Assembly (NCBI GenBank): GCA_050701115.1
Contig: JBOHER010000172.1
Span: 1 to 29,451 of the forward strand
Reading direction: 5' to 3'
DNA: 29,451 nt
From: JBOHER01 sp050701115
GTDB lineage: Bacteria > Actinomycetota > Actinomycetes > Mycobacteriales > Pseudonocardiaceae
Within the stretch, counting starts at the first letter, position 1; each line of letters starts with the position of its first letter. A program made the position numbers and the translations under genes. This document shows, in pieces, positions 1-7,126 of this stretch. Under the pieces are notes generated by a model, which ran no database searches, was not told the DNA's origin, and saw only the letters and a program-made list of their open reading frames with translations.

Positions 1-234
1 GGTCCGATGAGCATCACCGACGACCGCAGCGTCGTCTGGTCGCTCGGTGTCCCACCGGCCGGGCTGGCCGACGAGGTCAGCCGGGCCGGGGGCCTCTGGG
101 TCGAATCCTCGCTCGATCCGCTCGCCGAACTGATCCGGATCCAGCGGCTGGCCGTTGCGCTCGCGGATCGGGCCGGCCTCGATCCCGACCACCCGCGCAA
201 CCTCACTCGGTCGATCATTCTGGACCACGTCTGA
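1..234 (+). CDS. SIS-domain sugar-phosphate isomerase/deaminase (AgaS-like), C-terminal part
   Basis: The frame is open from base 1 and ends at TGA 232-234, so only about the last 77 residues are present and the true start lies outside the window. The C-terminal stretch GLDPDHPRNLTRSIIL resembles the tail of SIS-domain proteins of the AgaS / GlmS-isomerase group. These handle amino-sugar 6-phosphates, for example deaminating galactosamine-6-phosphate to tagatose-6-phosphate. The gene sits 21 bp upstream of a ROK kinase and nagA on the same strand, which fits a role as the deaminase/isomerase of an amino-sugar operon. The sugar-phosphate-binding SIS cores are off the edge, so GlcN-6-P and GalN-6-P specificity cannot be told apart. 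The aldolase downstream favours the galactosamine route (inference). Confidence 0.72.
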   Translation, partial: GPMSITDDRSVVWSLGVPPAGLADEVSRAGGLWVESSLDPLAELIRIQRLAVALADRAGLDPDHPRNLTRSIILDHV

Positions 235-255
235 TCAGCGGGGCAGGCTCAGCAC

Positions 256-1182
256 ATGAACCCGGTATGCGTGATCGCCGTTGACGTCGGTGGCACTCGG
301 ATGAAAGCCGCCGTCGTGGACGACCACGCGAAGGTGCTGGTCGCTCGGCAGCAGCCCACTCATCGCGCCGAGGGCGCCGAGGCTGTCGTGCACAGGATCA
401 CCGCGCTCGTAAGGGAGCTGATGGCGGTGGCGACCGACCAGGGTGCGGTGCCGGTCGGCGTCGGCGTTGTTGTGCCTGGCATCGTCGACGAGGCGGCTGG
501 AGTCGCGGTCGCTTCGGCGAACATGGGATGGCGGAACGTGCCCGTGCGAGCGTTGCTGGAAAACGCCACCGCTGTCCCCGTGGCATTCGGCCACGACGTC
601 AGGGCGGGCGGGCTGGCCGAAGCCGTGCTCGGCGCCGGGCGGGGCGCGGGCGACTTTCTGTTCCTCCCCATCGGTACGGGCATCGCAGGCGCCGTCGTAC
701 TCAGCGGACGACCCTATTCGGGTGGTGGGTTCGCGGGCGAGATCGGCCACGTCGTCGTGCAGCCGGGTGGACGCCCTTGTCCGTGCGGCGCCGCCGGTTG
801 CCTGGAGACAGTCGCCTCCGCCGACGCCATCGCCCGCGCTTACCAGGAACGGAGCGGTGAACGGAGCACCGCGGAGCAGGTGATGCGGCGGGCCGCGAAG
901 AACGATCACCACGCGGTCGCGGTGTGGGACGAGGCGCTGGACGCGTTGGCCACCGCGTTGGTGGCCTACACCTCGATGCTGGCGCCGGAACTGATCGTGG
1001 TGGGCGGAGGCCTCGCTTCCTCGGGTGCTCGGCTACTCGAACCACTGCAGACGTTGCTGGCCGCTCGGCTGACCTTCCAGCGCGCGCCCAAGCTGCAGCT
1101 CGCCGAGCTGGGCGATCAATCCGGCTGCCTCGGTGCCGCGTTGCTCGCATGGGAGCGGTTGGGACGGCAGGTGACCGGATGA
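256..1182 (+). CDS. ROK family sugar kinase (N-acetylhexosamine kinase candidate)
   Basis: This 308-aa protein has the full ROK layout. The N-terminal phosphate-binding motif DVGGT is at residues 10-14. The catalytic Asp is probably D114, in the context GHDVRAGG. EIGH (162-165) is followed by the zinc-binding CPCGAAGCLE motif (175-184), which separates ROK kinases from ROK repressors. There is no N-terminal winged-helix domain, so this is an enzyme rather than a NagC/XylR-type regulator. No PTS genes are visible nearby, so the kinase would phosphorylate GalNAc or GlcNAc after import (inference). The stop overlaps the nagA start as ATGA (1179-1182), indicating translational coupling. Glucokinase activity is an alternative; the operon partners favour an N-acetylhexosamine. 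Confidence 0.88.
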   Translation: MNPVCVIAVDVGGTRMKAAVVDDHAKVLVARQQPTHRAEGAEAVVHRITALVRELMAVATDQGAVPVGVGVVVPGIVDEAAGVAVASANMGWRNVPVRALLENATAVPVAFGHDVRAGGLAEAVLGAGRGAGDFLFLPIGTGIAGAVVLSGRPYSGGGFAGEIGHVVVQPGGRPCPCGAAGCLETVASADAIARAYQERSGERSTAEQVMRRAAKNDHHAVAVWDEALDALATALVAYTSMLAPELIVVGGGLASSGARLLEPLQTLLAARLTFQRAPKLQLAELGDQSGCLGAALLAWERLGRQVTG

Positions 1183-2321
1183 CGGTGCTGACCGGTGCTC
1201 GTGTGGTGACCCCTGCTGGGGCACTGGAACACGGCTGGGTGGCCCTTGACGGCGACCGAATCCGGGAACTCGGTTCTGGGGAGCCACCCTCCGACGCTGC
1301 CGTGCACGATCTCGGTGGTGGGTGGCTCCTCCCCGGTTTCGTGGACATGCACGTGCACGGTGGCGGTGGATCATCGTTCACCACAGGAGACCCGGACGAG
1401 GCGCGGCGGGTGGTCGAGTTCCACCGGCGGCACGGCACCACAACGATCTTCGCCAGCCTGGTCACCGCCGCACTGCCGATCCTGCGGACCGCGATCACGG
1501 GACTGTCCGACCTCGTGGACGACGGCACACTCGCAGGCGTACATCTCGAGGGCCCGTACTTGGCCAAGATACGCTGCGGTGCGCATGATCCCGCGCTGTT
1601 GCGCGAACCGAACTCCGAGGAACTGGCTGCGCTGCTGAGCTGTGGCCGGGGAGCGGTGCGTCAGGTAACGGTGGCTCCCGAACTGCCCGGTGCGGTGGAG
1701 CTGATCCGCCAGATCACCGACGCGGGAGTCGTAGCCGCGGCCGGGCACACCGATGCCACCTATGCGCAGGCCCGGGCGGCCTTCGACGCCGGTGCGACCG
1801 TGGTCACGCATCTGTTCAACGGGATGCGGCCGATCCACCATCGGGAACCAGGTTTGATCACCGCCGCGCTGGCAGACCACCGGGTGTTCCTCGAGCTGAT
1901 CAACGACGGGGTCCACGTGCACGACGCCGTCGTGCGCGCCACCTTCGCGTGGGCCGCCGGGCCACGGGTTGCCCTGGTCACCGACGCGATGGCCGCGGCG
2001 GGCTTCGGTGACGGCAGGTACCGGCTCGGCTCGCAAGACGTCTGCGTACTCGACGGCGTGGCTCGGCTCAGCAACGGCACGTCCATCGCGGGGAGCACGC
2101 TGACGATGGACCGCGCGCTGCGCCATGCGGTCCGGCGTGCTGGCGTGTCCATTGTGGATGCCGCCAGGGCAGCAGCCACCACCCCTGCCGCGGCCCTCGG
2201 ACTGGACCGGGTGGGAGGCATCGCCAAGGGATGGCAGGCCGACTTGGTCGTTCTTGATGACGATCTCGCGGTACGGGCTGTGCTGCAGCGAGGTTCATGG
2301 GTGGAAGGGCCGCGCCCGTGA
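1179..2321 (+). CDS. nagA: N-acetylglucosamine/galactosamine-6-phosphate deacetylase
   Basis: The 380-aa amidohydrolase starts at ATG 1179, inside the ATGA overlap with the ROK kinase. The open frame continues upstream, but nothing there resembles NagA. Metal-site and catalytic signatures are in order: HVHG (H58, H60), HLEGPYLA followed by GAH, GHTDA (H190), THLFNGM (H211), LINDGVHVH, and the catalytic Asp in LVTDAM (D269). The enzyme removes acetate from GlcNAc-6-P or GalNAc-6-P in the cytoplasm and feeds the SIS-domain isomerase upstream. Length matches the family. The aldolase and the kinase remnant downstream suggest the GalNAc (AgaA-type) branch, but the sequence alone does not decide the epimer. 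Confidence 0.93.
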   Translation: MTVLTGARVVTPAGALEHGWVALDGDRIRELGSGEPPSDAAVHDLGGGWLLPGFVDMHVHGGGGSSFTTGDPDEARRVVEFHRRHGTTTIFASLVTAALPILRTAITGLSDLVDDGTLAGVHLEGPYLAKIRCGAHDPALLREPNSEELAALLSCGRGAVRQVTVAPELPGAVELIRQITDAGVVAAAGHTDATYAQARAAFDAGATVVTHLFNGMRPIHHREPGLITAALADHRVFLELINDGVHVHDAVVRATFAWAAGPRVALVTDAMAAAGFGDGRYRLGSQDVCVLDGVARLSNGTSIAGSTLTMDRALRHAVRRAGVSIVDAARAAATTPAAALGLDRVGGIAKGWQADLVVLDDDLAVRAVLQRGSWVEGPRP

Positions 2322-2383
2322 TCCTCACCGTGACCCCCAATGCCGAACTCGAGGTGAAGCATGCCGCTGACGCCCACTCGTGA
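2318..2383 (+). pseudogene. N-terminal remnant of a PfkB sugar kinase (1-phosphofructokinase/tagatose-6-P kinase type)
   Basis: GTG 2318 overlaps the nagA stop as GTGA (2318-2321), the usual coupling in this operon. It opens a 21-codon frame beginning VILTVTPNAELEVKH and ending at TGA 2381-2383. Those residues match the conserved first beta-strand of PfkB-family 1-phosphofructokinase/LacC-like kinases, whose typical start is MILTVTPNAALDVTY. The rest of the kinase is absent, and the aldolase gene starts inside the remnant at 2361. I read this as a deletion scar: the operon once encoded nagA, a PfkB kinase and the aldolase. It could alternatively be a short leader peptide kept for translational coupling. 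The match is short but falls exactly where such a kinase would begin. Confidence 0.66.
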
Positions 2384-3224
2384 CATCGTCGCCGATGCGG
2401 TCGCAACCGGCGTAGGGGTTGGTTCCTTCAACGTGATCGGGATCGAGCACGCCGAGGCGATCGTGACCGGTGCGGAGGCCGCCGGTACCCCGGCGATCTT
2501 GCAGATCAGTGAGAACTGCGTGCGCTACCACGGTGCCCTCGCTCCCCTGGGCGCGGCCACGCTCGCGGTGGCGCGTGCCGCTGGGGTGCCGGTAGCGGTG
2601 CACCTCGACCACGCCACCCAAGCTGATCTGGTGCGCGAAGCGGTCGAGATCGGTTTCGGCTCCGTGATGTTCGACGCATCCACAATGGACTATGAGGCCA
2701 ACGTTGCCGAGACGGCGGCGATCGCGGGCTGGTGTCACGACCGTGGAGTCTGGGTGGAGGCCGAGCTCGGCGAGGTGGGAGGAAAGGACGGCGTGCATGC
2801 TCCTGGCGTGCGGACGGACCCCGATGAGGCCGTGGACTACGTAGCGGCGACCGGAGTGGACGGGTTGGCCGTCGCGGTCGGAACCAGCCACGCGATGCGG
2901 ACCCGCAACGCGGCGCTGGACTTCGATCTGATCGTCGCGCTGCGTGTGAAGGTCCCGGTCCCGCTGGTCCTGCACGGCTCGTCCGGGGTGGCCGACGGTG
3001 ATCTGGTCCTGGCGATCGAGTCCGGCATGACGAAGATCAACATAGCGACGCATCTCAACGCCGTGTTCACCTCCGCCGTCCGCGAGTATCTCGCCACCAG
3101 GCCCGATGAGGTCGACCCGCGCGGGTACTTCCGTGCGGCCCGTGCCGCCGTGGCGGGCGAAGTCGAACGTCTCCTCGGCGTCGTGACGGCATCCCCGATC
3201 CGCGACAAGGGAGTTGCGAGATGA
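2361..3224 (+). CDS. Class II fructose/tagatose-bisphosphate aldolase (GatY/KbaY family)
   Basis: This 287-aa zinc aldolase cleaves tagatose-1,6-bisphosphate or fructose-1,6-bisphosphate to DHAP and glyceraldehyde-3-phosphate. Visible signatures are HLDHA (D83 catalytic, H84 zinc ligand), FDAST, EAELGEVGG, GTSHAM (H177, zinc), LHGSSGV (H205, zinc) and KINIATHLN, which binds the DHAP phosphate. The length and the lack of large insertions suit the GatY/KbaY/AgaY subgroup. In the galactosamine pathway it is the last step after deacetylase, deaminase and tagatose-6-P kinase. The kinase gene in front of it survives only as a remnant. The stop overlaps the GH20 start as ATGA (3221-3224). Confidence 0.88.
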   Translation: MPLTPTRDIVADAVATGVGVGSFNVIGIEHAEAIVTGAEAAGTPAILQISENCVRYHGALAPLGAATLAVARAAGVPVAVHLDHATQADLVREAVEIGFGSVMFDASTMDYEANVAETAAIAGWCHDRGVWVEAELGEVGGKDGVHAPGVRTDPDEAVDYVAATGVDGLAVAVGTSHAMRTRNAALDFDLIVALRVKVPVPLVLHGSSGVADGDLVLAIESGMTKINIATHLNAVFTSAVREYLATRPDEVDPRGYFRAARAAVAGEVERLLGVVTASPIRDKGVAR

Positions 3225-4804
3225 CAGTGCATTTCGACCGTCGGGCCATGCTCAAGGCGCTTGCCCTTGGAGGTGCATTGGCCATGGCTCCCGGGTGGGC
3301 GTACGCCGCGGGCGTGGACACTGCGAGGCCGTGGACGATCCCTGCCCTCCGGGAGTGGCGACCGGCCTCCGGCACGTTCACGCTCGGCTCACCGGCGCGG
3401 ATCGTGCTCACACCGGCCGACGCCCAGGCACTGTCCGCCACCGCGGCGGTGTTCGCCGAGGACCTGCGTTCACTGCTGGGCTCCGCGGTGCAGGTCGTGG
3501 CCCGCGGGGGCGCGCCCAAGCGTGGCGAAATCCAGCTCCGGCTGGGTGCGAACGATCCCATCGTGGGGTCCGAGGGCTACCGGATGGAGGTGGGCCCGGC
3601 CACGGTGATCACGGCCAATGCCGCCGCAGACGTTTTCTACGGCACCCGGAGCATCCTGCAGCTCCTTGCCCAGGATCAGCCGGTTCCGGCCGGTGTCGCG
3701 CTCGACTGGCCGCGATATGCCGAGCGAGGGCTGATGGTGGACATCGGCCGCAAATACTTCAGCATCGAGTGGTTGAGGGCGCGGGTACGGGAACTCGCTT
3801 ACCTCAAACTGAACTATCTGCACCTGCACTTCACCGAGGACCTCGGCTGGCGGATCGAAAGCGACCGCGGCCTCCACCCCGATCGGGACTACCTCACCAA
3901 ACAGCAGGTGCGGGAGCTCATCGAGCTGGCTGCCCGCCACCACATCACCGTCGTTCCGGAAGTCGACATGCCCGGTCACATGGGTGCCGCGCTGGCCGAC
4001 CGTCCCGAGCTGCAGCTCGTCGACATGTTCGACCGCGCCAATCCCGGCAAACTGGACTTCACCCTGCCGGACGCGCGGCAGTTCGCGCGGGAACTGGTCG
4101 AGGAGTACCTGCCGCTGTTCCCCGGCCCCTACTGGCACATGGGCGCCGACGAGTTCCTGCCCGCTGCCGAGTACCCGTTGTATCCGCAGCTCGCGCGGTA
4201 TGGGAGGGAGCGGTACGGGGGCAACGCGAAGGACGGCGTTCTCGGCTTCATCAATGAGATCAACGACCTGGTGCGCGCCCGCGGCAAGACGTTGCGGACG
4301 TGGGCCGACGGGCTCGGCGGCGGTGACAAGGTGAGGGTCAACTCCGACGTGATCGTCGAGTGGTGGACGGACTTCTCGCCATTGTCCGACCTGGTTTCGT
4401 TACCCACGCCCGAGGGACTCCTCGCCGATGGCCACCGGATCAACAATTCCAGCTGGTATCCGACCTATTACTCCGCGACGCCGGGAGGGCTTCCGCCCAA
4501 GCCGGACCTGGAAGGCATGTACGAGACCTGGGCCGTCCACCGGTTCCGAGGCGTGTTGTGCGTCAACGGTGACATCGGGACGCCCTACCACGACATCTCA
4601 CCCCGGGAGCCTGACAACCTCGGCTCCAAGCTGCACGTCTGGAACGACGACCCCGACGCCGAGACCGAAGCCGAGATCGCCGTAGGGATCTTCGACCGGC
4701 TAAGGGTGATGGCGCAGAAGACGTGGGAGTCACCGCCGGTGGCAGCCACCTGGGCTGATTTCCGTCAGGTCATCGCGACGGTGGGAGCGCCGCCGGCGGG
4801 ATAG
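3221..4804 (+). CDS. Secreted beta-N-acetylhexosaminidase, GH20, with Tat signal
   Basis: The 527-aa protein starts at ATG 3221 in the ATGA overlap. Its N-terminus FDRRAMLKALALGGALA has a twin-arginine pair (R7-R8) followed by a hydrophobic stretch and an AYA-A cleavage site near residues 27-30. This indicates Tat export. The GH20 fold follows: an N-terminal alpha/beta domain, then the TIM barrel with LNYLHLHFTEDLGWRIES, VVPEVDMPGHMGA and the catalytic pair D310-E311 in HMGADEF. GH20 enzymes use substrate-assisted catalysis through the 2-acetamido group and release terminal GlcNAc or GalNAc. It would supply the sugar that the rest of the operon breaks down. It is the last gene of the operon on this strand. 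Confidence 0.92.
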   Translation: MTVHFDRRAMLKALALGGALAMAPGWAYAAGVDTARPWTIPALREWRPASGTFTLGSPARIVLTPADAQALSATAAVFAEDLRSLLGSAVQVVARGGAPKRGEIQLRLGANDPIVGSEGYRMEVGPATVITANAAADVFYGTRSILQLLAQDQPVPAGVALDWPRYAERGLMVDIGRKYFSIEWLRARVRELAYLKLNYLHLHFTEDLGWRIESDRGLHPDRDYLTKQQVRELIELAARHHITVVPEVDMPGHMGAALADRPELQLVDMFDRANPGKLDFTLPDARQFARELVEEYLPLFPGPYWHMGADEFLPAAEYPLYPQLARYGRERYGGNAKDGVLGFINEINDLVRARGKTLRTWADGLGGGDKVRVNSDVIVEWWTDFSPLSDLVSLPTPEGLLADGHRINNSSWYPTYYSATPGGLPPKPDLEGMYETWAVHRFRGVLCVNGDIGTPYHDISPREPDNLGSKLHVWNDDPDAETEAEIAVGIFDRLRVMAQKTWESPPVAATWADFRQVIATVGAPPAG

Positions 4805-4890
4805 TCATCGTGCTTCGCGAACTCCTAGGCGAATCCCGTGTCAAGACCAAGTGACGCAATTCTGGATCTCGAAGTAGTGCCCTGTGCGGA

Positions 4891-4908
4891 CGCGGGATTC
4901 CGCCCGCG
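4891..4908. terminator. GC-rich hairpin between convergent operons
   Basis: CGCGGG (4891-4896) pairs perfectly with CCCGCG (4903-4908) around a 6-base loop. It lies between the convergent GH20 operon and the amine operon. No T-run follows on either strand, so it would be a weak actinobacterial-type terminator at best. Confidence 0.3.
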
Positions 4909-4961
4909 AAGTGAGTTCGACCAATGCGCCCGACTTGGAGGTTCCAGTTAGCCTGAGCCTA

Positions 4962-4983
4962 GATCCGTGGATCCGTGGATCCG
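4962..4983. repeat. 8-bp tandem repeat GATCCGTG, 2.75 copies
   Basis: GATCCGTG occurs at 4962-4969 and 4970-4977, followed by a partial copy GATCCG at 4978-4983. The repeat lies exactly where recognisable homology to the NCS1 permease remnant ends, so it may mark the deletion junction that removed the rest of that gene. Confidence 0.7.
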
Positions 4984-5144
4984 GTGACGACGGTGAGCGA
5001 CAGCATGTTGACGCCCAATCAGATGCCGAACAGGCCCTTGCCGGAACCGTGCCGTTCGGTCTCCGGTATGGGACCGATCGTGTGCCGCTCGAGCAGCCCC
5101 GGTGCGGCGGGCGGTGGCGCGCTGTCAGGGATGGGGTGGTTCAT
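4978..5144 (-). pseudogene. NCS1 nucleobase:cation symporter, N-terminal remnant
   Basis: ATG 5144-5142 has a strong ribosome binding site, AAGGAG, 7 nt upstream. It opens a frame of 41 codons ending in TGA at 5021-5019. The residues RHTIGPIPETERHGSGKGLF and, beyond the stop, LGVNMLSLTVVTG match the conserved start of NCS1 permeases (cytosine, purine, allantoin or hydantoin carriers), where an IPE..RHG motif precedes an F-x-x-WFGAN-type first membrane segment. The TGA stands where the family has Trp, so a TGG to TGA change explains the stop. Homology ends at the GATCCGTG repeat and the rest of the transporter is missing. It would have been the last gene of the amine operon, overlapping the upstream gene by 20 bp. 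Confidence 0.7.
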
Positions 5145-5730
5145 GGGAAGACTCCTTGGCGGTGGATCGGTCGGTCGGAGAGGCGAGGATGCCGGCGACT
5201 TCATCGAGCGCGGCGACGATCGTGGCGGCTTCGTTACTGCCTAGGGTCGTGCTGTAGTTGATCGGTGGGAAGAACACGCGCAGGTGACTGCCGGCGTAGG
5301 GCTCGACGCAGACTCGCCAGTGCCGCTGCCGTGGGCACCAGGTCGCCGTGCAGGCGGTGAGGTCCACCGTGTGCACCAGCTGGTCGAGGGCGGCACCGCG
5401 GAGCCAGGAGGCCAGACGCTCGGCGCCGAGGCCGGACACCTTCCACCGGTAGGTGCGTTCGCGCGAGCCGAACACCTCCAGACGCAGCGAACACGGCGCG
5501 TCGGAGCCGGATGTGACGGGCACGGTGATGGTGACCTGCAGCTGTCGGATCCGCGCCAGCAGCATGCGCTGCACGCGGAAGCGCAGGCCGATCGTATGCG
5601 GACGGCCACGGAGCTCGAGCAGATCCGGCTTGCGGAGACCGACGGTCAGCCCTGCCTGCCGGAACGGGAACGCTTGCTGGTCAAGCGGACTCGTCCGGAC
5701 GCGTAGGCGAGCGGTGGCCGCCGCCGTCAT
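5125..5730 (-). CDS. Unrecognised 201-aa protein, last intact gene of the amine operon
   Basis: I do not recognise the family. The start ATG 5730-5728 overlaps the permease stop as ATGA, so translation is coupled. The longer open frame upstream is rejected because it would lie inside the permease gene. The protein has no signal peptide or membrane segment and looks soluble and mixed alpha/beta. It is rich in Arg and carries several Trp and Cys residues in its middle third (for example CTATWCPRQRHWRVCVEPY). It then has a short basic-to-hydrophobic stretch, HLRVFFPPINYSTTL, and a helical C-terminal part. A regulatory, chaperone or substrate-handling role with the transporter or aminotransferase is possible, but nothing in the sequence proves one. 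Confidence 0.72.
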   Translation of the reverse strand: MTAAATARLRVRTSPLDQQAFPFRQAGLTVGLRKPDLLELRGRPHTIGLRFRVQRMLLARIRQLQVTITVPVTSGSDAPCSLRLEVFGSRERTYRWKVSGLGAERLASWLRGAALDQLVHTVDLTACTATWCPRQRHWRVCVEPYAGSHLRVFFPPINYSTTLGSNEAATIVAALDEVAGILASPTDRSTAKESSHEPPHP

Positions 5731-7121
5731 CGGGGGCTCCCTTGTTCCACCAATGCTGGCTGCTCGTCCCCGGTGGCCAGAGGTGTTGGCACAAAGAACG
5801 GGAGCTTCTTGACGATCTTCAACCAAACCACCGCGTAGCCGAGGATCGCCACGGCGCAGCCTCCGGCACCCAGCCACACCGTGGTCCGCATCCCCGCGTC
5901 GGGGTGGATGCTGATGATCATCCACAGGCACATCGCGATGCCGGCGATCTGCGGCAGCGGGTACAGCGGGGTACGGAATCCCCGCCGGGCGTCCGGGTAG
6001 CGGCGCCGCAGCACGATGACGTCCACCTGCGCGAGGATGTAGGACAACAGCCACATCACTGTGGCGACGAGGATCAGGGTGAGGATGGAGTCACTGTCGG
6101 CGACGGTGACGATCGCGACCACGATCAGCCCGGTCACGGCGATCACCGACACCCACGGGGTATGGAATCGCGGATGGACCCAGGCGAACACCCGAGGGAG
6201 CATGCCGTCGCGGGCCAGTCCGTAGAGCATCCGCGGCACCGCGGCGAGGATCGCAGAGACCGAACTCGCGGCGGCCAGGACTGTGGCCGCGGTCAGGATG
6301 AACAGGCCAGTCTGCCCTGCGGCGCCCTCGGCGACCAGCAGATGCGGGATCGCGGAGACGGCCAACTCGTCGAGGCCAACATACTTCAGCGCGGCGAACC
6401 CGAACAGCATGTCGACGATGAACACGGTGGCCAGGCCGGCGATCATGGCCCGCGGGATGACGCGTTCCGGCCGCCGGATCTCCTCGCTCATCGGGCAGAC
6501 GAACTCGATGCCGATGAACAGGTAGACGCCGAACGCGACGAGGTGGGCGACCTCGAACCATCCGGCAGGGTTGAACGGGATCGGTTCCGCGGTGACCGTG
6601 CCCCCGCCGATCTCGAACAATCCGGCAACGGCGAAGCCGAGCAGCACGATCATCATCACGCCGGTCACCGTGGCCTGGGCCCTGCCGAACGAACGCACGC
6701 CGAGCAGGTTGATCAGACAGAAGGTCACGGTCACGACCACGGCGAACAACGTCGGTGAGACGGCCGGCACGAGTTGCTGGGCGGCCAGCCCACCCACCAT
6801 CTGGTTGGCCGGCTCGACCGTCGCCACGAGCACGATGTATCCGGCCAGCACACCGAAGATCGCGGGGCCGCGCCCGAGGGCCGGTGCGGTGTAGGCGCCG
6901 ATCATGCCGGCACCGGGGATGAGATTGGCCAGTTCCGAGTAGGAGAAGGCGATCAGCGTCATGATGATCAGCGCCGCGAACGCGGCGACGACGAACGCCG
7001 GCCCGCCGATTCCGAACCCGTTGCCGAGGGTGGTGAGCGTGGTCGCCGCGACGACCAGTCCGATCCCTGTGAACAGCGCACCCCAGAACCCCAGCGCGCG
7101 CTCCAATCTTGGCGTCGTCAT
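5727..7121 (-). CDS. APC superfamily amino acid/polyamine permease
   Basis: The 464-aa protein is almost entirely hydrophobic, with about 12 predicted membrane segments. It begins with the APC-type first helix (GFWGALFTGIGLVV) and continues with SYSELANLIPGAGMIGAYT, the conserved region before helix 3. Later stretches, such as the one with RMLYGLARDGMLP, are typical of amino acid transporters. The start ATG 7121 follows AGGGGG about 9 nt upstream, and the aminotransferase ends 5 bp before it. With an omega-amino-acid aminotransferase and a PuuC-like dehydrogenase in the same operon, likely substrates are putrescine, GABA, beta-alanine or a similar amine (inference). The stop is shared with the next gene's start as ATGA. 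Confidence 0.87.
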   Translation of the reverse strand: MTTPRLERALGFWGALFTGIGLVVAATTLTTLGNGFGIGGPAFVVAAFAALIIMTLIAFSYSELANLIPGAGMIGAYTAPALGRGPAIFGVLAGYIVLVATVEPANQMVGGLAAQQLVPAVSPTLFAVVVTVTFCLINLLGVRSFGRAQATVTGVMMIVLLGFAVAGLFEIGGGTVTAEPIPFNPAGWFEVAHLVAFGVYLFIGIEFVCPMSEEIRRPERVIPRAMIAGLATVFIVDMLFGFAALKYVGLDELAVSAIPHLLVAEGAAGQTGLFILTAATVLAAASSVSAILAAVPRMLYGLARDGMLPRVFAWVHPRFHTPWVSVIAVTGLIVVAIVTVADSDSILTLILVATVMWLLSYILAQVDVIVLRRRYPDARRGFRTPLYPLPQIAGIAMCLWMIISIHPDAGMRTTVWLGAGGCAVAILGYAVVWLKIVKKLPFFVPTPLATGDEQPALVEQGSPR

Positions 7122-7126
7122 GATGA

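Noticed and set aside
235..912. 225-aa open frame on the minus strand
   Set aside because: It lies wholly antisense to the ROK kinase gene, which has full family motifs. It is a high-GC shadow frame.
924..1178. 85-codon N-terminal extension of the nagA frame
   Set aside because: It overlaps the ROK kinase and has no NagA resemblance. The ATGA overlap at 1179 gives a normal start.
4884..5261. Plus-strand open frames (125 and 89 aa) after the GH20 gene
   Set aside because: They are antisense to the NCS1 remnant and the 201-aa gene, and have no ribosome site or family resemblance.
5731..6054. Upstream extension of the 201-aa protein frame to 309 aa
   Set aside because: It runs inside the APC permease gene on the same strand in another frame. 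ATG 5730 in an ATGA overlap is the better start.
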